DNA of 64,000 bases from Lutraria lutraria (GCA_964023205.1 OZ026844.1:9834416-9898415), one strand, 5' to 3'; shown: positions 37,301 through 51,133, counted from the first letter of the stretch. A program made the numbers and translations. Notes: generated from the letters alone by a model not told the origin.

Positions 37301-39108
37301 TACAGAGTAGGAAACCGTTTCCGTAGAGATTTGGAGAAATTAGAAAAAATATTGGGAAATCTATCTGAAAAACATTTACACTTTAGTGACTTCAAAGAAT
37401 TCAAAAATGGACAAAACAACAATCCTAATTATGGCGAGTTTTATGCTCAAGATTTTAGTAAAAACCTGCAGTTGTATAATGTAAAATATGAAGATAATGT
37501 TGCTTTTGAACAATTCATCATTTATGGGAATGACACTAATTGAATTTTAACCTATTTGGCTATTGACAACAATTTCTAAAATGCAGGAGCATTTTCTTTG
37601 TTTGACAGGGGGAAATTTTCACAAGGAAGTTTTTCTATAAAATACTATGCCATCAAATGTTTTAATTTCAATTAATAATTCCATATTGTTATATAAAAAA
37701 ATACTTTCTAATAAGTTTCTTTATAATTATAATGTTATTGCTAGACACACAAAAAAATTAATGTATGTTCTAAGTTATGTATGTCAATCATTTACTTTTT
37801 CACACCAATCAATTTTACATATTTCAAATTCTAACTTCTATAGATATGTTTTATTACCTTAGATAAGATAATAATCAAAGCAGCCTTAGGTCAACCTGCC
37901 ATAGGGCTTCAATAAATTATTATAAATTATCAATTAAATACTTCCTGCCAGAATGTTTTAAATTCTGTAATTCTATTGGTCAAATTTTATAAAGGGTCCA
38001 GCCCCTTTTCTTATATATTATTTTGTTATTAATTTATAAGTTGGTCTTTACTTAGTTTTGGAAGTGACTTATGATCTTGATCTCAAGATTATTTGTTGAC
38101 ATTGTTTATGTAACTGTTACTATATTTTTAATTTGTTTTGAATTCAATACAAGACATCATCTAATTTAAATTGGACATTAGTTGTACTTTCTTCTGTCAT
38201 CATTGCTGGCATATATTGGAGACAAATTTCACAAGGGAAAGCCCTGTGACAGCGGTATGAACGATAAATTGACTTGACTGTAGAAATTATATAAATCATT
38301 AATGTAAAATGTTTTAAAGTCGCGGCATGCATTGTAAACAATAGTCTGGTTCCCTGCCAACAAATGCCACACGGAAACGGAAGTGGAGGAGACACGCATG
38401 CGCAAGTATTGTTATTATCCGGGCATCGGCGGTAATAGCATCACCGCGGTAATAGGCGTACAAGGGATACTATATTATATCTAATGAACAGTAATTCACT
38501 AATTGACTAATCTGTACTTAAAGTTAATTATAACTAGATGCCCGACAGCGCATGCATAGTACATTGTTTACAATCTTCAGTTCCTGTAAATTTCTAAGCA
38601 AGGATTCATCTTCAAAACTGCATAGACTGGATGATTTGAAACACGGTCTAAATTACATGAAATAGTTACATTTGGAGGAGTGTCGCATACTGTTCCTATA
38701 CATGTATTCTATTTTGGATCCGCGTTTTACACCTTGCCATACTGTTGTTTTTTTTCGCACAGTAACTCTGCATGTGTCGGTTCCCGCAAACAGCCTGATC
38801 AGTTGAAAGCGACTGTTTCAGTTTGCAATCGTTTTGTAGACCTAGAGCTCTAACATTTTCTTTACAGCTTAACAGTTGACTTAGTCGAAGGGTCTTCGAC
38901 GATGATACGTTTGCATTGCAGTTCATAAAATGGTCAACAAGACGAAATAAAAAAGACCAATTTAGTTATGGGACCCTGAACTACAGTTGACTAAACGCAC
39001 TGCAGGTAGTTCCAATCTGAGATTAAACAAACCTTCTTTGACGGCCTTACACAAGGGTGACCATAGTGTCTGATTATTTTCTGGCGTTAACAATTCATCC
39101 GTTGACAT
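31360..39108 (-). CDS. Ankyrin repeat and SOCS box (ASB-type) protein, five exons, 295 aa
   Basis: Substrate adaptor of cullin-RING ubiquitin ligases by family analogy. Exons (minus strand): 39033-39108, 33539-33648, 33170-33278, 32348-32470, 31360-31829. All junctions have GT/AG, phases agree (1,0,1,1), and the total of 888 nt gives 295 aa plus stop. The protein starts MSTDELLTPENNQTLW; ankyrin repeats include SESPLHLAIVH, YGETPLHVACRTGN, ECTPLFHAVYGNKPAVTELL and SPLDQAVLYNQNEIIALLL. The C-terminus (CCCRVAVRRQM...LPLPDILQNFV) is a SOCS box. Intron 1 (33649-39032) holds a SINE and an LTR-flanked element; intron 3 borders contain an AAAGGCCA-type repeat. A longer open frame upstream of exon 5 that seems to add a membrane segment is intron read-through. 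Confidence 0.9.
32973..33152. mobile_element. pogo/Tigger-like MITE
   Basis: 176 bp with 20-bp ends CAGTGCAACCTCTCC(A)... and their reverse complement, flanked by TA on both sides. These termini and the TA target fit pogo-like DNA transposons. Its right end lies 18 nt into the intron after exon 3 of the ASB gene. Confidence 0.7.
34958..35395 (+). mobile_element. tRNA-derived SINE in ASB intron 1
   Basis: A Pol III A box TAGCTCAGTGG (34964-34974) and B box GGTTCAATCC (35013-35022) sit 49 bp apart in a tRNA-like head. The body continues to about AAAAGGGCGCTTAATC. The acceptor stem does not fold as a functional tRNA. Confidence 0.7.
35802..38251 (+). mobile_element. LTR-flanked, apparently non-autonomous retroelement
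   Basis: Two direct repeats of exactly 636 bp (35802-36437 and 37616-38251) flank 1.18 kb. I noticed only one difference (A/G near 36230 and 38044). A purine tract AGGGGGAAA (37607-37615) directly precedes the 3' repeat, as a polypurine tract should. The repeats start TTTTCACAAGG and end CCTGTGACA, without the usual TG start; flanking GCG on both sides may be a 3-bp target duplication. Each repeat has an AATAAA near its middle. One gag-like ORF and no pol. It lies in ASB intron 1, opposite to the gene. Confidence 0.7.
36518..37543 (+). CDS. Gag-like zinc-knuckle/coiled-coil protein of the LTR element (341 aa)
   Basis: Intact frame between the long repeats. Near the N-terminus (about residues 38-76) is CHRCGHERTARWHQRQC, a knuckle-like Cys/His pair set, followed by a canonical CCHC knuckle CFRCQKFGHFARQC and a basic stretch (KKPRTKSKRRKERD). 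A long coiled coil follows at about 150-205, then CDECKQRE and a helical C-terminal domain ending NDTN. In usual Gag proteins the knuckle is C-terminal, so this order is odd. No protease, RT or integrase is encoded; the element would depend on others. Alternative: a captured host nucleic-acid-binding exon. Confidence 0.65.
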   Translation: MTARYNFIRWNWRVPLSQQRIAVSTSITPAVAEKQFPRCHRCGHERTARWHQRQCPAAGRQCFRCQKFGHFARQCFWKSSQRASKKPRTKSKRRKERDAQRLEKYNIRKNSLKLFPFHDVTDSEINFEMPSVYKIQQIQTETVQTQNYSLRRKLSQVNEKLETMEKSFEDLKVNKEKERKQLQKQNDRLRHENKELKKYGPPQKKDHECDECKQREIKEKEIIDTYAKLINYHQNDKLHVFFQSLFEIGHACDCLCDIKHRYRVGNRFRRDLEKLEKILGNLSEKHLHFSDFKEFKNGQNNNPNYGEFYAQDFSKNLQLYNVKYEDNVAFEQFIIYGNDTN

Positions 39109-42100
39109 TTTACATTGAGGTAAGTGTTTTTACAGTCAAGACACATTTATAAACACTATTTTCGAGTGTTTTGACTTTTTTGACACTCAGACGCTTGCAA
39201 AGTAGATTGAATCCAATCGGCACATATCGATCGAAATGAATACAATTACGCGAAATGAACATCCTACCTACGAAATGGACGTTTTTTCGTGATGAAACAT
39301 TCTATGGATGACGGTTGCTTGATAAATATGGTGGTTGTATCATAGCAGATGAAGGTGAATTTGTAAGCATTTAGGGTATAGGTAGTAGGCCTACCCCGTT
39401 TACCGGTGTTATCCAAATAATGGTGCATATCTTAAAATATCCGTAATATATACACTCATCACGCATTATTTAACTTACCATTGTCAAACGTGAGAGTCAA
39501 GTCAAATAAATTTAATTTTACAGTCACAAACATAGAACACAATCTCTATTGAGCTTTTTAACCCGACTACATACATGTTATAACAATTATATATCAAAGA
39601 TCACAGACAGATTTTTATTATTCAGTTCAGTAACGATAGTAGGCTACATGTATACGTGATTGAAAAACATGAAAACTTTGTAGAAATTGACATTTATTCC
39701 TTCACTCGACAGTATCGCCCAATCTTGGGAGGTAAAATGTAATTTGATTACATTTGTGCATACACTCTGTTCTCTGTGATATTGATTTAACATTATTTTA
39801 TTGTTAATATGCATTTGTGCTGTTCCGTCGCACATAAATATAGTTAAGATAAAATAAGTAGAACATATAAAATATCAAATATTTTGAACACACGTACCTG
39901 TCTAAACTTTTAACTTGATATTCATTAAAAGTCCTTTGCTCAGTCAGACATATTCTGGGGACGCTGATTTGATCCAAAAAAGTCCGAGTCGGTTAACCAC
40001 TGTGCATGTGTGAATTTATTCATTTGTCAAATACTCATGATTGTCAATATATGTGTATTATATTATTTATAACTTGCACATACATGTACATGTATATTAT
40101 ACTCTCCACAATGGAGGATTAAATAAAATATACAGTCAATATCCTTCATGAAAGAATTTAAGCAACTTCTTACAAAAATCAAAAACCAATATGCTAGCTT
40201 CTTGTAATTCGTCTACCTATAAAGTTTCCTTACAGTTGTTCTTGTTCTGTGCAGATTAAATATTCATCGAAATCTAGATATACCTGTAAATACGGGACCC
40301 CTCCCTAAATAAGGCCGACAGCGCGGACCCTTTCACCAATGGACACTCAAAACCGTGACTTAAAAACTATTTCGAAGATTCATACTTACCACGTGCTACA
40401 CATGCAAATTGACTGTGGAGACATAACAGGGTAAACATCAATAAAACGCATTTTTATTGATAACATCGTGTAGCCTGGTTGGTTAGAGATGTGCACTAAA
40501 AATGTATGCTCAGAATATCAAAAAGATAAATAAAATATGCATACTTTACGAAGGGGACTTTATAAGTTTAAAGTGTATACTTAACAATTTTTCTAAATAT
40601 ACAGCTTATAGAATTGCAGTATCTCAAAAAGTAAAAGACATAATAAGCTGAAATCTTCTAGTATTATTTAATTATCTATCATCGGTTCAGTAATGTATTT
40701 TGTTAAACAATTAATGTACAGCAAAGTCATCGAGTTATAATATATTAAGTTATAATAAATGATAATCAATAAATATGGAATTCCCAGATTACATGCATTG
40801 TTACAAAGGTCATAGATAAGTATATATATAAATTGGTCCCGTATTACATGTAAAAGGTCATAGATTATTATGTGTATAGGTGTATATTTAGTCATGTAGA
40901 TCATGTGATGTCTAGAATCTATATAATGTGTTACTTGAAACAAGGGATTTTATAACCAATTGTAAGACATTCAGTTTTTTTATTTTTCATTTCACTTGCT
41001 GTTTAACATTGAGATTCGATTTTGCTTTTCAACATTGTTAATACATCTATATCTGGCTGCCAGTGACAGAAAATAATTATGCACGAAACTAAGGGAGTTA
41101 ATCAATTAACCTTGTAGTATAATAAAATATTTGAGTTGTTTCCCTTTGAAAGTCTTGTGCTTGTTAGCTCCGTACACATTGAGTTAGCTCAAGAAAGTGC
41201 GTATGAAAAAGCTACGGAAATGCCCGAGTTGTTACGATTTGAATGAATACAAACTAAGAATGTTACGAACTATTTTAAATATAATCAAGTGTGGAGTCCA
41301 CAAGGATAAATATCTTTAAATGCGCTCTTACACGAGTCACATGAAAAGATAACATAATTATCAGTGACAGTCATTGTCTTATGATTGTTGAGTCATCTGT
41401 CCGTTTATATGTACGTGCGCATGGGAGAAAATATAATTAATTAGATAATGTAGCAAAAAATTAGCAAACTTCTCGTTTGTTATTTCAGAGACTTTTTATG
41501 GCATAACCTAACGTAGATCGAGTAACTGAACAAAAATTAGATCTGATTTTTTTTCACTTTCTTAATTAATTAACAGTTTAACCTGGGACCAACCTAGCTG
41601 GGACTCAATGTATTGTAGAGTCCCTGGACCATTAATTTTGTATACACGTACGGACTTAAATTAACATTGACCTACATGTATTCTATATATGAATATTTAT
41701 ATACTTCACTCACCCGTAAACATTATTTTGTTTAGAACTTCCATGTGTATAATAAAACAATAAATTATGTTGTAACCCAAAGCTAGAATTGACGAAATAA
41801 TATATAGTGTAAGGTGAGTTTTTGGACAAAATTTATATGCTGAATTCCTTGGATTATAACTATATAATGAACTTGAAAGTGACAATATATAGATGTATTG
41901 GAATGTGGTGAAAAGAACGGATAAATTTAATATATTCATCTTGAAAAATGCTATAACTCTAAATATTTTTCTCAAAAGGTCATGGGAAAATGTACTCGAC
42001 ATATATTCAACCTTCACGTCGGTAAACTTGTAAACTATTTTATGAATGAACCCATATCACAGTTAAACAAAATTATTGTATTACGTACGCTCGTAGGATT

Positions 42101-42414
42101 GGTTAAACGACATAGACGTAATTTCTATTTATAGACATTAGACAATCGTCCTCGCTCATCTTCTTCATAATTCAGTTTAAAATGACAGTTTTATCGTCCG
42201 TTTTCTCCCATTTATTTATGCAGAATTTGTATTTTATTTATTAATACAAACAAATGATGAACATCGAGAAAGTTCGTGAAGTTTCTAGTTCTAACTGGTA
42301 ATTTGTAAATGTATATAGTGGCGTGAACGGAAAGTACCGAATACTAAACTTAGTGCGCATGCGCATGTTATCGTCTGCTGTGCTCATTACAAAATACTCA
42401 TTTATACTTACAAA
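39109..42414. other. Intergenic between divergent ASB and TNFR genes
   Basis: AT-rich, no supportable gene or RNA. The two flanking genes are transcribed away from each other, so promoters lie at its ends; I see no distinctive motif array. Confidence 0.55.
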
Positions 42415-45400
42415 ATGCACGCGAGCAAGTGTTTAATGGTCCTAGTTGTCCTAAGTTTATTTATTGTTGGCTTAAATGGAGAAAGTCAATGTTCAGCTTC
42501 TGCTAATGAGAAATGGAACTTAAAAAAAAGAAAATGTGTGTATTGTAAACCTTGTCCGCAAGGAACCGCAAGAAACTTAACCGAACCGGTGAGTCACATA
42601 TTCTCTTAGATATAATCTTCTTATTTCGTAAATAAAAATAAAACATTAATTAATGATTTTGTTGTATTTGCATAACGCATTTGAATTCATTATACTTACT
42701 CAATTAGGTGTATATTGATTATAGAAATAGTACATGTATTTATTGAATAATTATTGTACAGTCAATGAATACTTTATCAATGATAATAGTTGAAAAAAAT
42801 TATTGTATTAAATTCTTGTGATAGTTATATATTGTGGTACATACTATAGATATAGTTAGTATAAACATGAAAAAGTGTTATGTGTGTCGTAAGATCACTG
42901 AATCACAAGTACAGTCTCCGTACAACAGATCTCTCTCGTGCAATGTAAACTCGAATAGTTTCTTTTTATTATGTTCGTATGTGCGTATTTTCCCGCCATG
43001 TGCGTGTTTTAAAACTTTTGTAACAGAATGAAACTTTATATACAAGTTCTTTTATAATTACAAAAATAAATGAAATAAATAAACAGCATAACGTTCGGAA
43101 AAGAAACAGTCACTGTAAATGTATATAGGGGGCTCTAAGAACGTTGAATAGATATAGTGTATTAAGATTAATTAATTAGGCCTTAAATGGCCACACGGAC
43201 CAAAATACTTTTATTATAAAAATATACCTATACAAGTTGTTTCGGAAATTGTAACCCTTGTATATGTATACATATGATAAATGTCTTTTGGTCTCTGTGG
43301 CCATTTTAGGCAAGACAAGACAAGGCTAATTTATTAACAGTTTTGTACATATGTACATCATTTATGTCTGATTAACCATCATATGTCATCCTTTCTACGT
43401 GCTAGCCTCCAATGTCCTGGTGTGATTAGCAAAAAGACATTTTTTACTTAAATTGTTGTTTTTTATATTTTCAGTATAAGGGTCCTTTGGTAACTTATGG
43501 TAATACTCGCTGCCTGCCGTGCCGAGAGTGTCCTAAAGGATCGTACGCTGGAGAGAATATTTGCCTTCCATGTAGGATAAATTGTGTCAAACACTACCAG
43601 CGAGAGTTTGTTGAGATTTGTGAAGGATCTCACGACGCTCGATGTGGGAGTTGTTTATCTGGGTAAGTCTTTTAATTATCATTTAATTATTCTCTGATTT
43701 TGTATCAACATATCGCTAGGCGAGAACAATGATGAACACAGATTCTAATTCAACAATCAAGATTCGCTTGGACCTTTAACTCTATATAAAAAAGCAAGAA
43801 TTTTTAATATCTGAATATAAAACAGTAACACTAACAGTGTCGTTATCATTCATAACCTCTTGTATGTGGTTTACTGTACGTGACGTGAAGACGGCACTTC
43901 CGGGAACAATCTCTTCATAATGAAATAGAGAGGCAAAATTGTCGAAGTAAAAATCAGAGGTTTTATAATTTGTATGTATTTAATCTAAATCCGGTTTTTT
44001 TTTTGAAAATGCCCTCGTTTTATTTTCCTTCGTTATAAAAATGGTTTCTGGTTGCCAGACCTTCCCTTAGTTTTCCCGGCGATCCTAGCTAGTCTTTTAT
44101 AAAGCCAGATGAACAATATATATCGATTGTCTTATTTTGACATGTAACCAGAAACAAGCATTGTATGCTACACCTTTAATCTACATGAACGACTCAGGTC
44201 GTTTTTAAACTCATCCTATAATTCCGATACTCAATATTGATACTCAAGATAACGGATAAAGCTAACGTTAGTTCGTGAACTGAACAGACTTAGTGACACT
44301 CCTTATAATGATTTTAAAGGTTTTATTGAAAATGAGAAGTAAACGTAATATATCATGTAAACTAGTTCACCATTCCAATTCAACGAGGGTATACAAGTGT
44401 ATTCCTATTGTAGCGTAAGATAGATAATAATCGTCTAGGTTCGCTGGGTTTTTTGTAGTACGCAAGTGTACTGCAGTTTACCTATGTAATGACGCAATAT
44501 GCCCATGATAATATTCTAACTAGGTAACTTAATACCCTGTCACGATTTATCTGAATAGATTTTAAATTTTGATAATATATTAAAATTGCTTGTCTGGTAC
44601 GTACCACGCGACATGCATGATAAAATGGTATACGCATTGTATACATATGTACTACGTCGGTATGTTAAACAAACTAAACAAAAGCAAAAAGAAAAAAGAA
44701 ACAGCCAAGAACTCCCGTGACGATAATTTTGTACGTATATTTGTACAATTAAACCCGTAAACTTATCATACATTGGAGTGGCCAACAATGGGTTCTCGTC
44801 TGAAACGTATATGTATTAACGAAGAACAGAGCGCTAGAACATTAATTTCTGGATGACACGGTTAATTGGCTTATTGCCAAGTTCATGATTGTTGTTATCT
44901 TAGTTAAGAATATAATATCTAAAATGAACATTTGAACGAATTAGGCAACAAGTCAGGATGTATGCCCATATACATATTTAATTGAATATTACTATTATAA
45001 CACATTGTCTGAAATAGATAATACTTTCTTCTGACGAAAATTTAACGTAAATCTTGACATTCCGATGAATAGAATGAACAAACAAATATCACATTTACTT
45101 ATCATTTAAATATTCTTTGTCAGTATCGATGGAAGCAATATTAGTTTTCGTGAATTTTCGGTGTTCACTGACTGTTAATCTAGGTCACGTGTGATATTAG
45201 CTCCTCCCAGTTTATACTCCTCGCACTTTATATTGGTTTACAAATAAGTGCAACAATGATATTTGTAACGGCCCATTCGACATCCGCCTAGACAGAGGGG
45301 GGAGAATCGGACATTTACCTCCCTTTAATTTATATACACTCTTAATTTCGAATAGTTTTCCAGATTCGTTATCGTACCCGGTGAGAAGTACAGATACACA

Positions 45401-47976
45401 CCGTTTCATTATCCGTTTTATCCGATTTTCTAAACACAGTGGTGGGGATGGGAACACTGAAAAAGTGTCACTGAAATATCGGAAGCCGGAGCCAAGATTC
45501 GAACTAACGACCATTTTTTTTTGGTGGTCCATCGCGGCCACAAATCCACACCTGTAATGCATAATTCGATATGTCTAATAACAATCTTTTTCTTACGTAA
45601 TTTACTAGATAACGTTTGTTTTATATAGGTATGAAGATAAATTGAGAGATATAAAGTTACCATGCTATGAAAAAGAAACACCTGCTACCACTAGTATCAC
45701 TGGAAAGTCTACATACGAAAATGTTGAAAGTCCAAACTATGACAGAAGCAATGCAAAAGGTATTAGTGTGCGTGCTTTAATACTGAACACATAGTTATCA
45801 GTATATATACACTGTATACGTCTTTAATACTAGTATTGGCACCTGTTTCAGTTTGGCACATTTGATGATCGGCATCGGAACCGCCTAATCTAGACCATGT
45901 CAATATAAAACATCGCCAGTGATAAACTCCACCAATTTATCTATCAAAGAAGTGTAACTCTTGTATAAATGTGTTACTAGCATTGTATTTTTGTATAAAA
46001 AATTTGTTTAATATCATTTGAACTTGAATTGACCCGACAAATAAATATGTAACATGACATTGTCATACATCATGAGGAAACTGTCAATATGGAGATACAA
46101 TATTTTTAGCTCGTCTGTTTTCGAAAAAAAATCGAGCTATTGTGATCACTGCGGCGTCTTTGTCTGCATCTGCGACAGCGTCGTGCAAAAAACTTTATTG
46201 CAGCTCATAACTTGAAACTATAAGAGGTAGCAACATGAAACTTGGTAAGCGGATAGACCAGACTAGCAGTTGCAACCCTCGTGGTGCTCTTGTTTTGTTT
46301 TTTGTTTGGTTAAACGTACTCCTGTACCGATTTGTTATTTTAGTTACACACATATTCATAGAGTGTATGTTTTTATCATTTCAGCCGTCGCACTTGAAGT
46401 TAACAGTTCTGACACGACTGAGGACAATGTGTCTGAAATAGCCATAGGCCTGATATGCGTTGGTGTATTATTAATGGTTGCAGCCATGGTAGGTGTGGTT
46501 ATAACACGGCGGAAGAAACCATGCATTAATACACAAGAGTCAATCATTGAAGGTATTCTATATACATATTATTCGCATGTATTGAATACACTGTAAAACT
46601 TAAATAGAGCCTTGAATATGGTACCTTTCCAGCTCATTGTGCTTTTTCAACTTTAAAGTTTATGCTCCTGTTTGTATAACATAATGTAATCAGCTGACTT
46701 TCCACTGTATGGAAATAAACACTTAGACCTACCAACCGCGAACAAAAACAAAACAATTGAAACTCGCCATGTCATGTTTAAATTAATATGATAAATTATT
46801 GCGTAAAAGTCGTAGTATTTGGAGTTTGTGCGTCCAATTCTAATTCAGAACTCTTTTTATTGTTTAGAAATCTCAAGTGGAGTAGATAATGACCTTCAAA
46901 TTGATGGTGGAGGTTCCGCGTTTAGTTCCCGATCAGAAGTTAGAGGAGAATTGCCGGCATCTGTACCGCTTATAGCACGACCTGAATTATCCAGTCAACA
47001 CAACTTTGGAAATACACAACCTTTTGGTAAGTAGCAGTGCGCATGCGTGGAAAGTTTTCAAAGCTTACAAATATGGTCTATTTTGGTGTTCTTGATTTGT
47101 TCGTCAATTATTCAAAAGATTCTTACTGGTGGTGGATAATATACGTTTGTCTAATAGTATACTAGCTAGTATCGTTTCTCAAGTCTGTTCAGTATTGTTT
47201 AGTGTTTCTGATTGGTCCTTCAGATAGTTAAACGATTCTCATTGGTGGATTAAATATTTTATATTTAATATAGTTTCTCAAGTATGTTCAAACTAACAAG
47301 AGTAGTAGATTCTTTAAACCTGGTATTCATTCTAATGTAGAATATTTCAATCTGCTGTAATACGACTGACTGAAGAATTTCAACCAATAAGTTCGCAGAG
47401 TGTGTAGACCAACACACTAAAACATGCCGATACATCATTTATCTATTGTATGAACATGCAGGCCACATGTTTTAAGAAAACAGTTTGGAAGTACATGTAT
47501 TTTACGGATTCATTATCTTTTTTTTCTGTTTTGTTTCAGGTAATGTGGAGTACCAACCTATCCCGCAAACGGTAAAACCACAGAAGCTGGAATGCGGTTG
47601 CAAAATCGACCCCACATGTCAATGTTATGTGACAGACATGCCTGACATAGAAATTCAAAAATCTGATAAATACATAATGATAGTATCTAGAAAGATATGT
47701 CATACAGAAAGACAGTTATATGAAGAACTGAAATTAGACTCACCTGAAATATTTGCGTCAGAAGATGACAGACGTTTGGACCCCAAAGGTATAACTCTAG
47801 GAGAAAAGGTGCTCTCCTTGTTGAACAGGTGGGTGGAGAAAGGCCCGACACCAGTTAAACTACACACGCTGATGAAAGCTTTGTGTAAAGCTCGTTTTCA
47901 TAATATAAATAGAGAACTGGTAAAGCAATATTTAGGTGAAAGATCTCTTGAAAATGACAACGGTGGCATTGTTTGA
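42415..47976 (+). CDS. TNF receptor superfamily member with death domain, six exons, 418 aa
   Basis: Type I membrane receptor for a TNF-like ligand, expected to signal through a cytoplasmic death domain. Exons: 42415-42588, 43475-43662, 45629-45759, 46385-46552, 46868-47026, 47540-47976; GT/AG at every junction, phases 0,2,1,1,1, total 1257 nt. A signal peptide (MHASKCLMVLVVLSLFIVGL) is followed by Cys-rich repeats in exons 1-2 (CVYCKPCPQG; CLPCRECPKGSY; ICLPCRINC). Exon 4 gives the membrane segment at about 183-205 (IAIGLICVGVLLMVAAMVGV) and basic stop-transfer RRKK. Exon 6 carries the death-domain-like helical region (LGEKVLSLLNRWVEKG, LMKALCKARFHNINRELV). Only about two Cys-rich repeats are present. 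A SINE lies in intron 2. Confidence 0.9.
45240..45545 (-). mobile_element. tRNA-derived SINE in TNFR intron 2
   Basis: On the minus strand the B-box-like GTTCGAATC (about 45490) follows a degenerate tRNA-like head; the body shares CACTGAAAAAGTGTCACTG with the fragment at 28870-29040. Confidence 0.55.
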
Positions 47977-50569
47977 TGTATGTTTGAAATTAAAATTAAG
48001 ACATATCTGTCTCTAATCTAGGTTCATTCACTGGACATAGTTCTTGCAACAATACGACTTTTGCTGGCAAAGGTCACGTTCTGATAATTTCAAGGTCATC
48101 AGAGTAGATATATATACTCATTGTTCAGCGTTTCATTAGTGGCGGGGTGTTGAATGTACTCACACTGGGTTCAGTACATAATAATGATTGGTAAGAAATT
48201 CCAACGAATGTCTTCCTGATTCCATGGGTTTGAGTCTGGTACTGATTTCATAGATATAGCTTAGCAACGATAGCAACTTTAACATGTAAAAGCAGAAAAC
48301 CATGCTTAAAGAATACATATCAGCCATTTACTAGTAGCAGCTTGCAATAATGGTTACCATAGTAATGACGTAATGATTTCTTCTTTACAAAGAAGTGGTG
48401 ACAAGAGTTTAACACTTAAAAAGTGTTATCGATACTAACAAAATTGTCGATGAAATGGCAACATGGCCCGTACTCGAGACGCTTTGAACAAGATCTAGAT
48501 TTGCATACACTGGAAATGTATGATACAATAAACTCTTGAATACCGGACTCCCTGAAAACCGGAATTTCCTAAAATTCGGACACTTCCAAGTCCCATTTTC
48601 GGATTTTTTATCAAAAGCTCTGTGAAAACCGAAATTATAAAAAATGGAAGGGGTCCGATTTTAATGTGTTGTACTGTATTAATGTTATATAGAAATCTGA
48701 GACGTTATAACACGTTTTATATCATGGTTCGATTTGTTCTGTTACGTCAGAGAGATTTGATAAATAAACTTATTTATTGACCTTGAGGAAGTTTCAAAAC
48801 AAACTACGTCACACCATAGTCACACGAGAGATGTTTCTGATAGTGAACATTTTACGACAACTGGCGTGAAACTCGGTACAAGTCCCTTAATATTTTTGTT
48901 AATTATACATACGTATATTTGAATTGATTCCAAAACTCATAATTTATTTATTTGTTTACCTATTTATTTATCATGTATTTATGTCTTTTGAACATTCATT
49001 TTGAATAGCATTGTTTTGTGTATGTTTATAATATTAATTTTGTTAATAAAATATTTAAAAATGATCGCGTTTGTATATATAATTATCTAATCAAATATCA
49101 CCATTAATTAATTAAGTCGATCCTGGACATGTATAAATGTATGTATATGAGTCCCAGATACAATATAAGTGTTGTGTTCTGTAAGTACTAGTGCCCTAAA
49201 TTATAACAAGGAATTCTCAGGCTGAAAATAAAAATTGGTTTGTTTGGAGTGCTCCTACCTACTCACGAAAATCCTAGCAAATAAATAAAATAAAATGTTG
49301 TTTCTTTTTGGGGGGGGGGGGGGGGGGGTAAAAATATTGTTACATAGTTAAAAAATCCCTACCTAAAATTCTTGGTCGGAGCACTGTAAATAAACATGAT
49401 TATTTTCAGCCTTGGTGGTAAACATGGACATGTAAATGTCTGACGACGTCAATATACATGTATAATGTATATCACACTGAACGAGATGCATAGAACGACA
49501 CGTGATAACGACTGTCTGTACTTCCTAGATATACACAGGAACACTTCCTGATTAGATCTACTTGAATGACAACACATGACATTACTTAATTAGTTGTACT
49601 ATAAATTTAGCAGTGGACATATTTAGGTTGTTGCGTTTTCTTTATCATTTATAGTTAATCTTTTTTTAAGAGGGTTTTCAATGAAGACTGTGTCGCTAGA
49701 TACCGTTAGAGTAGAGGTTAATGAGTACAATCAAGAATTTCAATAGATTTGAACAATGTATTTAGTAGAGTACATATAATTATCCAACATGGCCGGAATT
49801 TCGATACGGGCTTGATTTGGAAAGTCTTGGTTGATATCCATATAATACTGATTTGGTCAGGTGATTGTTATCGTTTAAACTTTTGGACCGCACAACCATA
49901 TAGTCGCCAGTAGTCGTGTGAGCTTACTCTCAAGATATTACACATGAGCGGAAAAATATATAAACGCAGTGCAAACTCATTCGATTTAGTTTTATGAGAA
50001 ATGTCTGTTCAAATATGTACGGATCCAAACTTTGAATGCTATTGAATGTAGCAGAGGTGTTAAAGAATTTGTAAAGAAATGTGTGGGAGTCAGAAACGAA
50101 TTCATGATAATGACACGTATTATGATTAATTATTGATTAGCTATTCAATATTACGCGCGTTTTCACTTCAAATGGAAGGCCGGTGAAGTTCACCGTGACA
50201 TTATGAACTCAAAACTGGGCTATTAATGGCTCATTATGAAATAACACGGCCTTTATGAAAAAAACTCGGTTATTATGAGATTCGGGCATTCTGATGGACT
50301 GACCAGCTCGGCCATTATGAAACCGCTGGTATATTCTATAGTTAATCAGAGACGTATAATATCTCTTGTATTATACGTCTCTGAGTTAATTAATAAAATT
50401 GTCAATGTTTTTGTTATTGGCTCCAGACAATCATATTAGCCTTCGACCTTATAAATATGACAGTCTGAAGCCCAATAACAATGTCATTATGAAAACACTT
50501 ACTTATTAACATTATATTATATTTTTTCACTAAGTATAACGTTGCACCAATATCCAGGAACATTTGTAG

Positions 50570-50755
50570 ACTCTTCCAGCTTTTACGATGAATGAATACC
50601 TAAAGTGCACACCTGGGTGAAACCATCGGAATCCGTAAGCAAGCGGGAAAGCTGGAATTGACTGGTAAGGCTTGGATTCGAACTCCAAACGGTGAAGGAC
50701 TCGTGTTAACAAGAGAGAGACCGCACCCACTCGACCGCGGAAGATCCAGGCGTTC
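50570..50755 (-). mobile_element. tRNA-derived SINE
   Basis: Minus strand: A-box-like TCGAGTGGGTGCGG and B box AGTTCGAATCC in a tRNA-like head at the right end, with the body running left. Confidence 0.6.
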
Positions 50756-51133
50756 TCTGTTCACTCGCACGTCATCATTTGTATAGAAATCTAATAATGA
50801 ATAATTTATAACGAAACAGTGATAAAAATATTAAAATGATTCACAGTAAGATGGTCGACATCATTTAGTACTTAGCACGCCTTATCAACAAAGATATACA
50901 TATAAGGTCATCGTAATAAAAATGAGTGTTTCTGGACACGAAACTAAACTTTTTACAGTGAATAATTATGTAAGTAGACATTTTTTTATTCGTTAGCACT
51001 AAAAGTACGCTTTTATAATTGTTTTAAGGATAACGTTATGATTTCGTCAGCTGATTTGTCCTTATTTGTGCATTGATGTTTTAATTATAACCTCATCCAT
51101 GTCATGTTATAACATTAATACTTCGATCCTTTA

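Noticed and set aside
46270..46596. 108-aa frame around the TNFR membrane exon
   Set aside because: Its ends run into intron on both sides; the real exon is 46385-46552.
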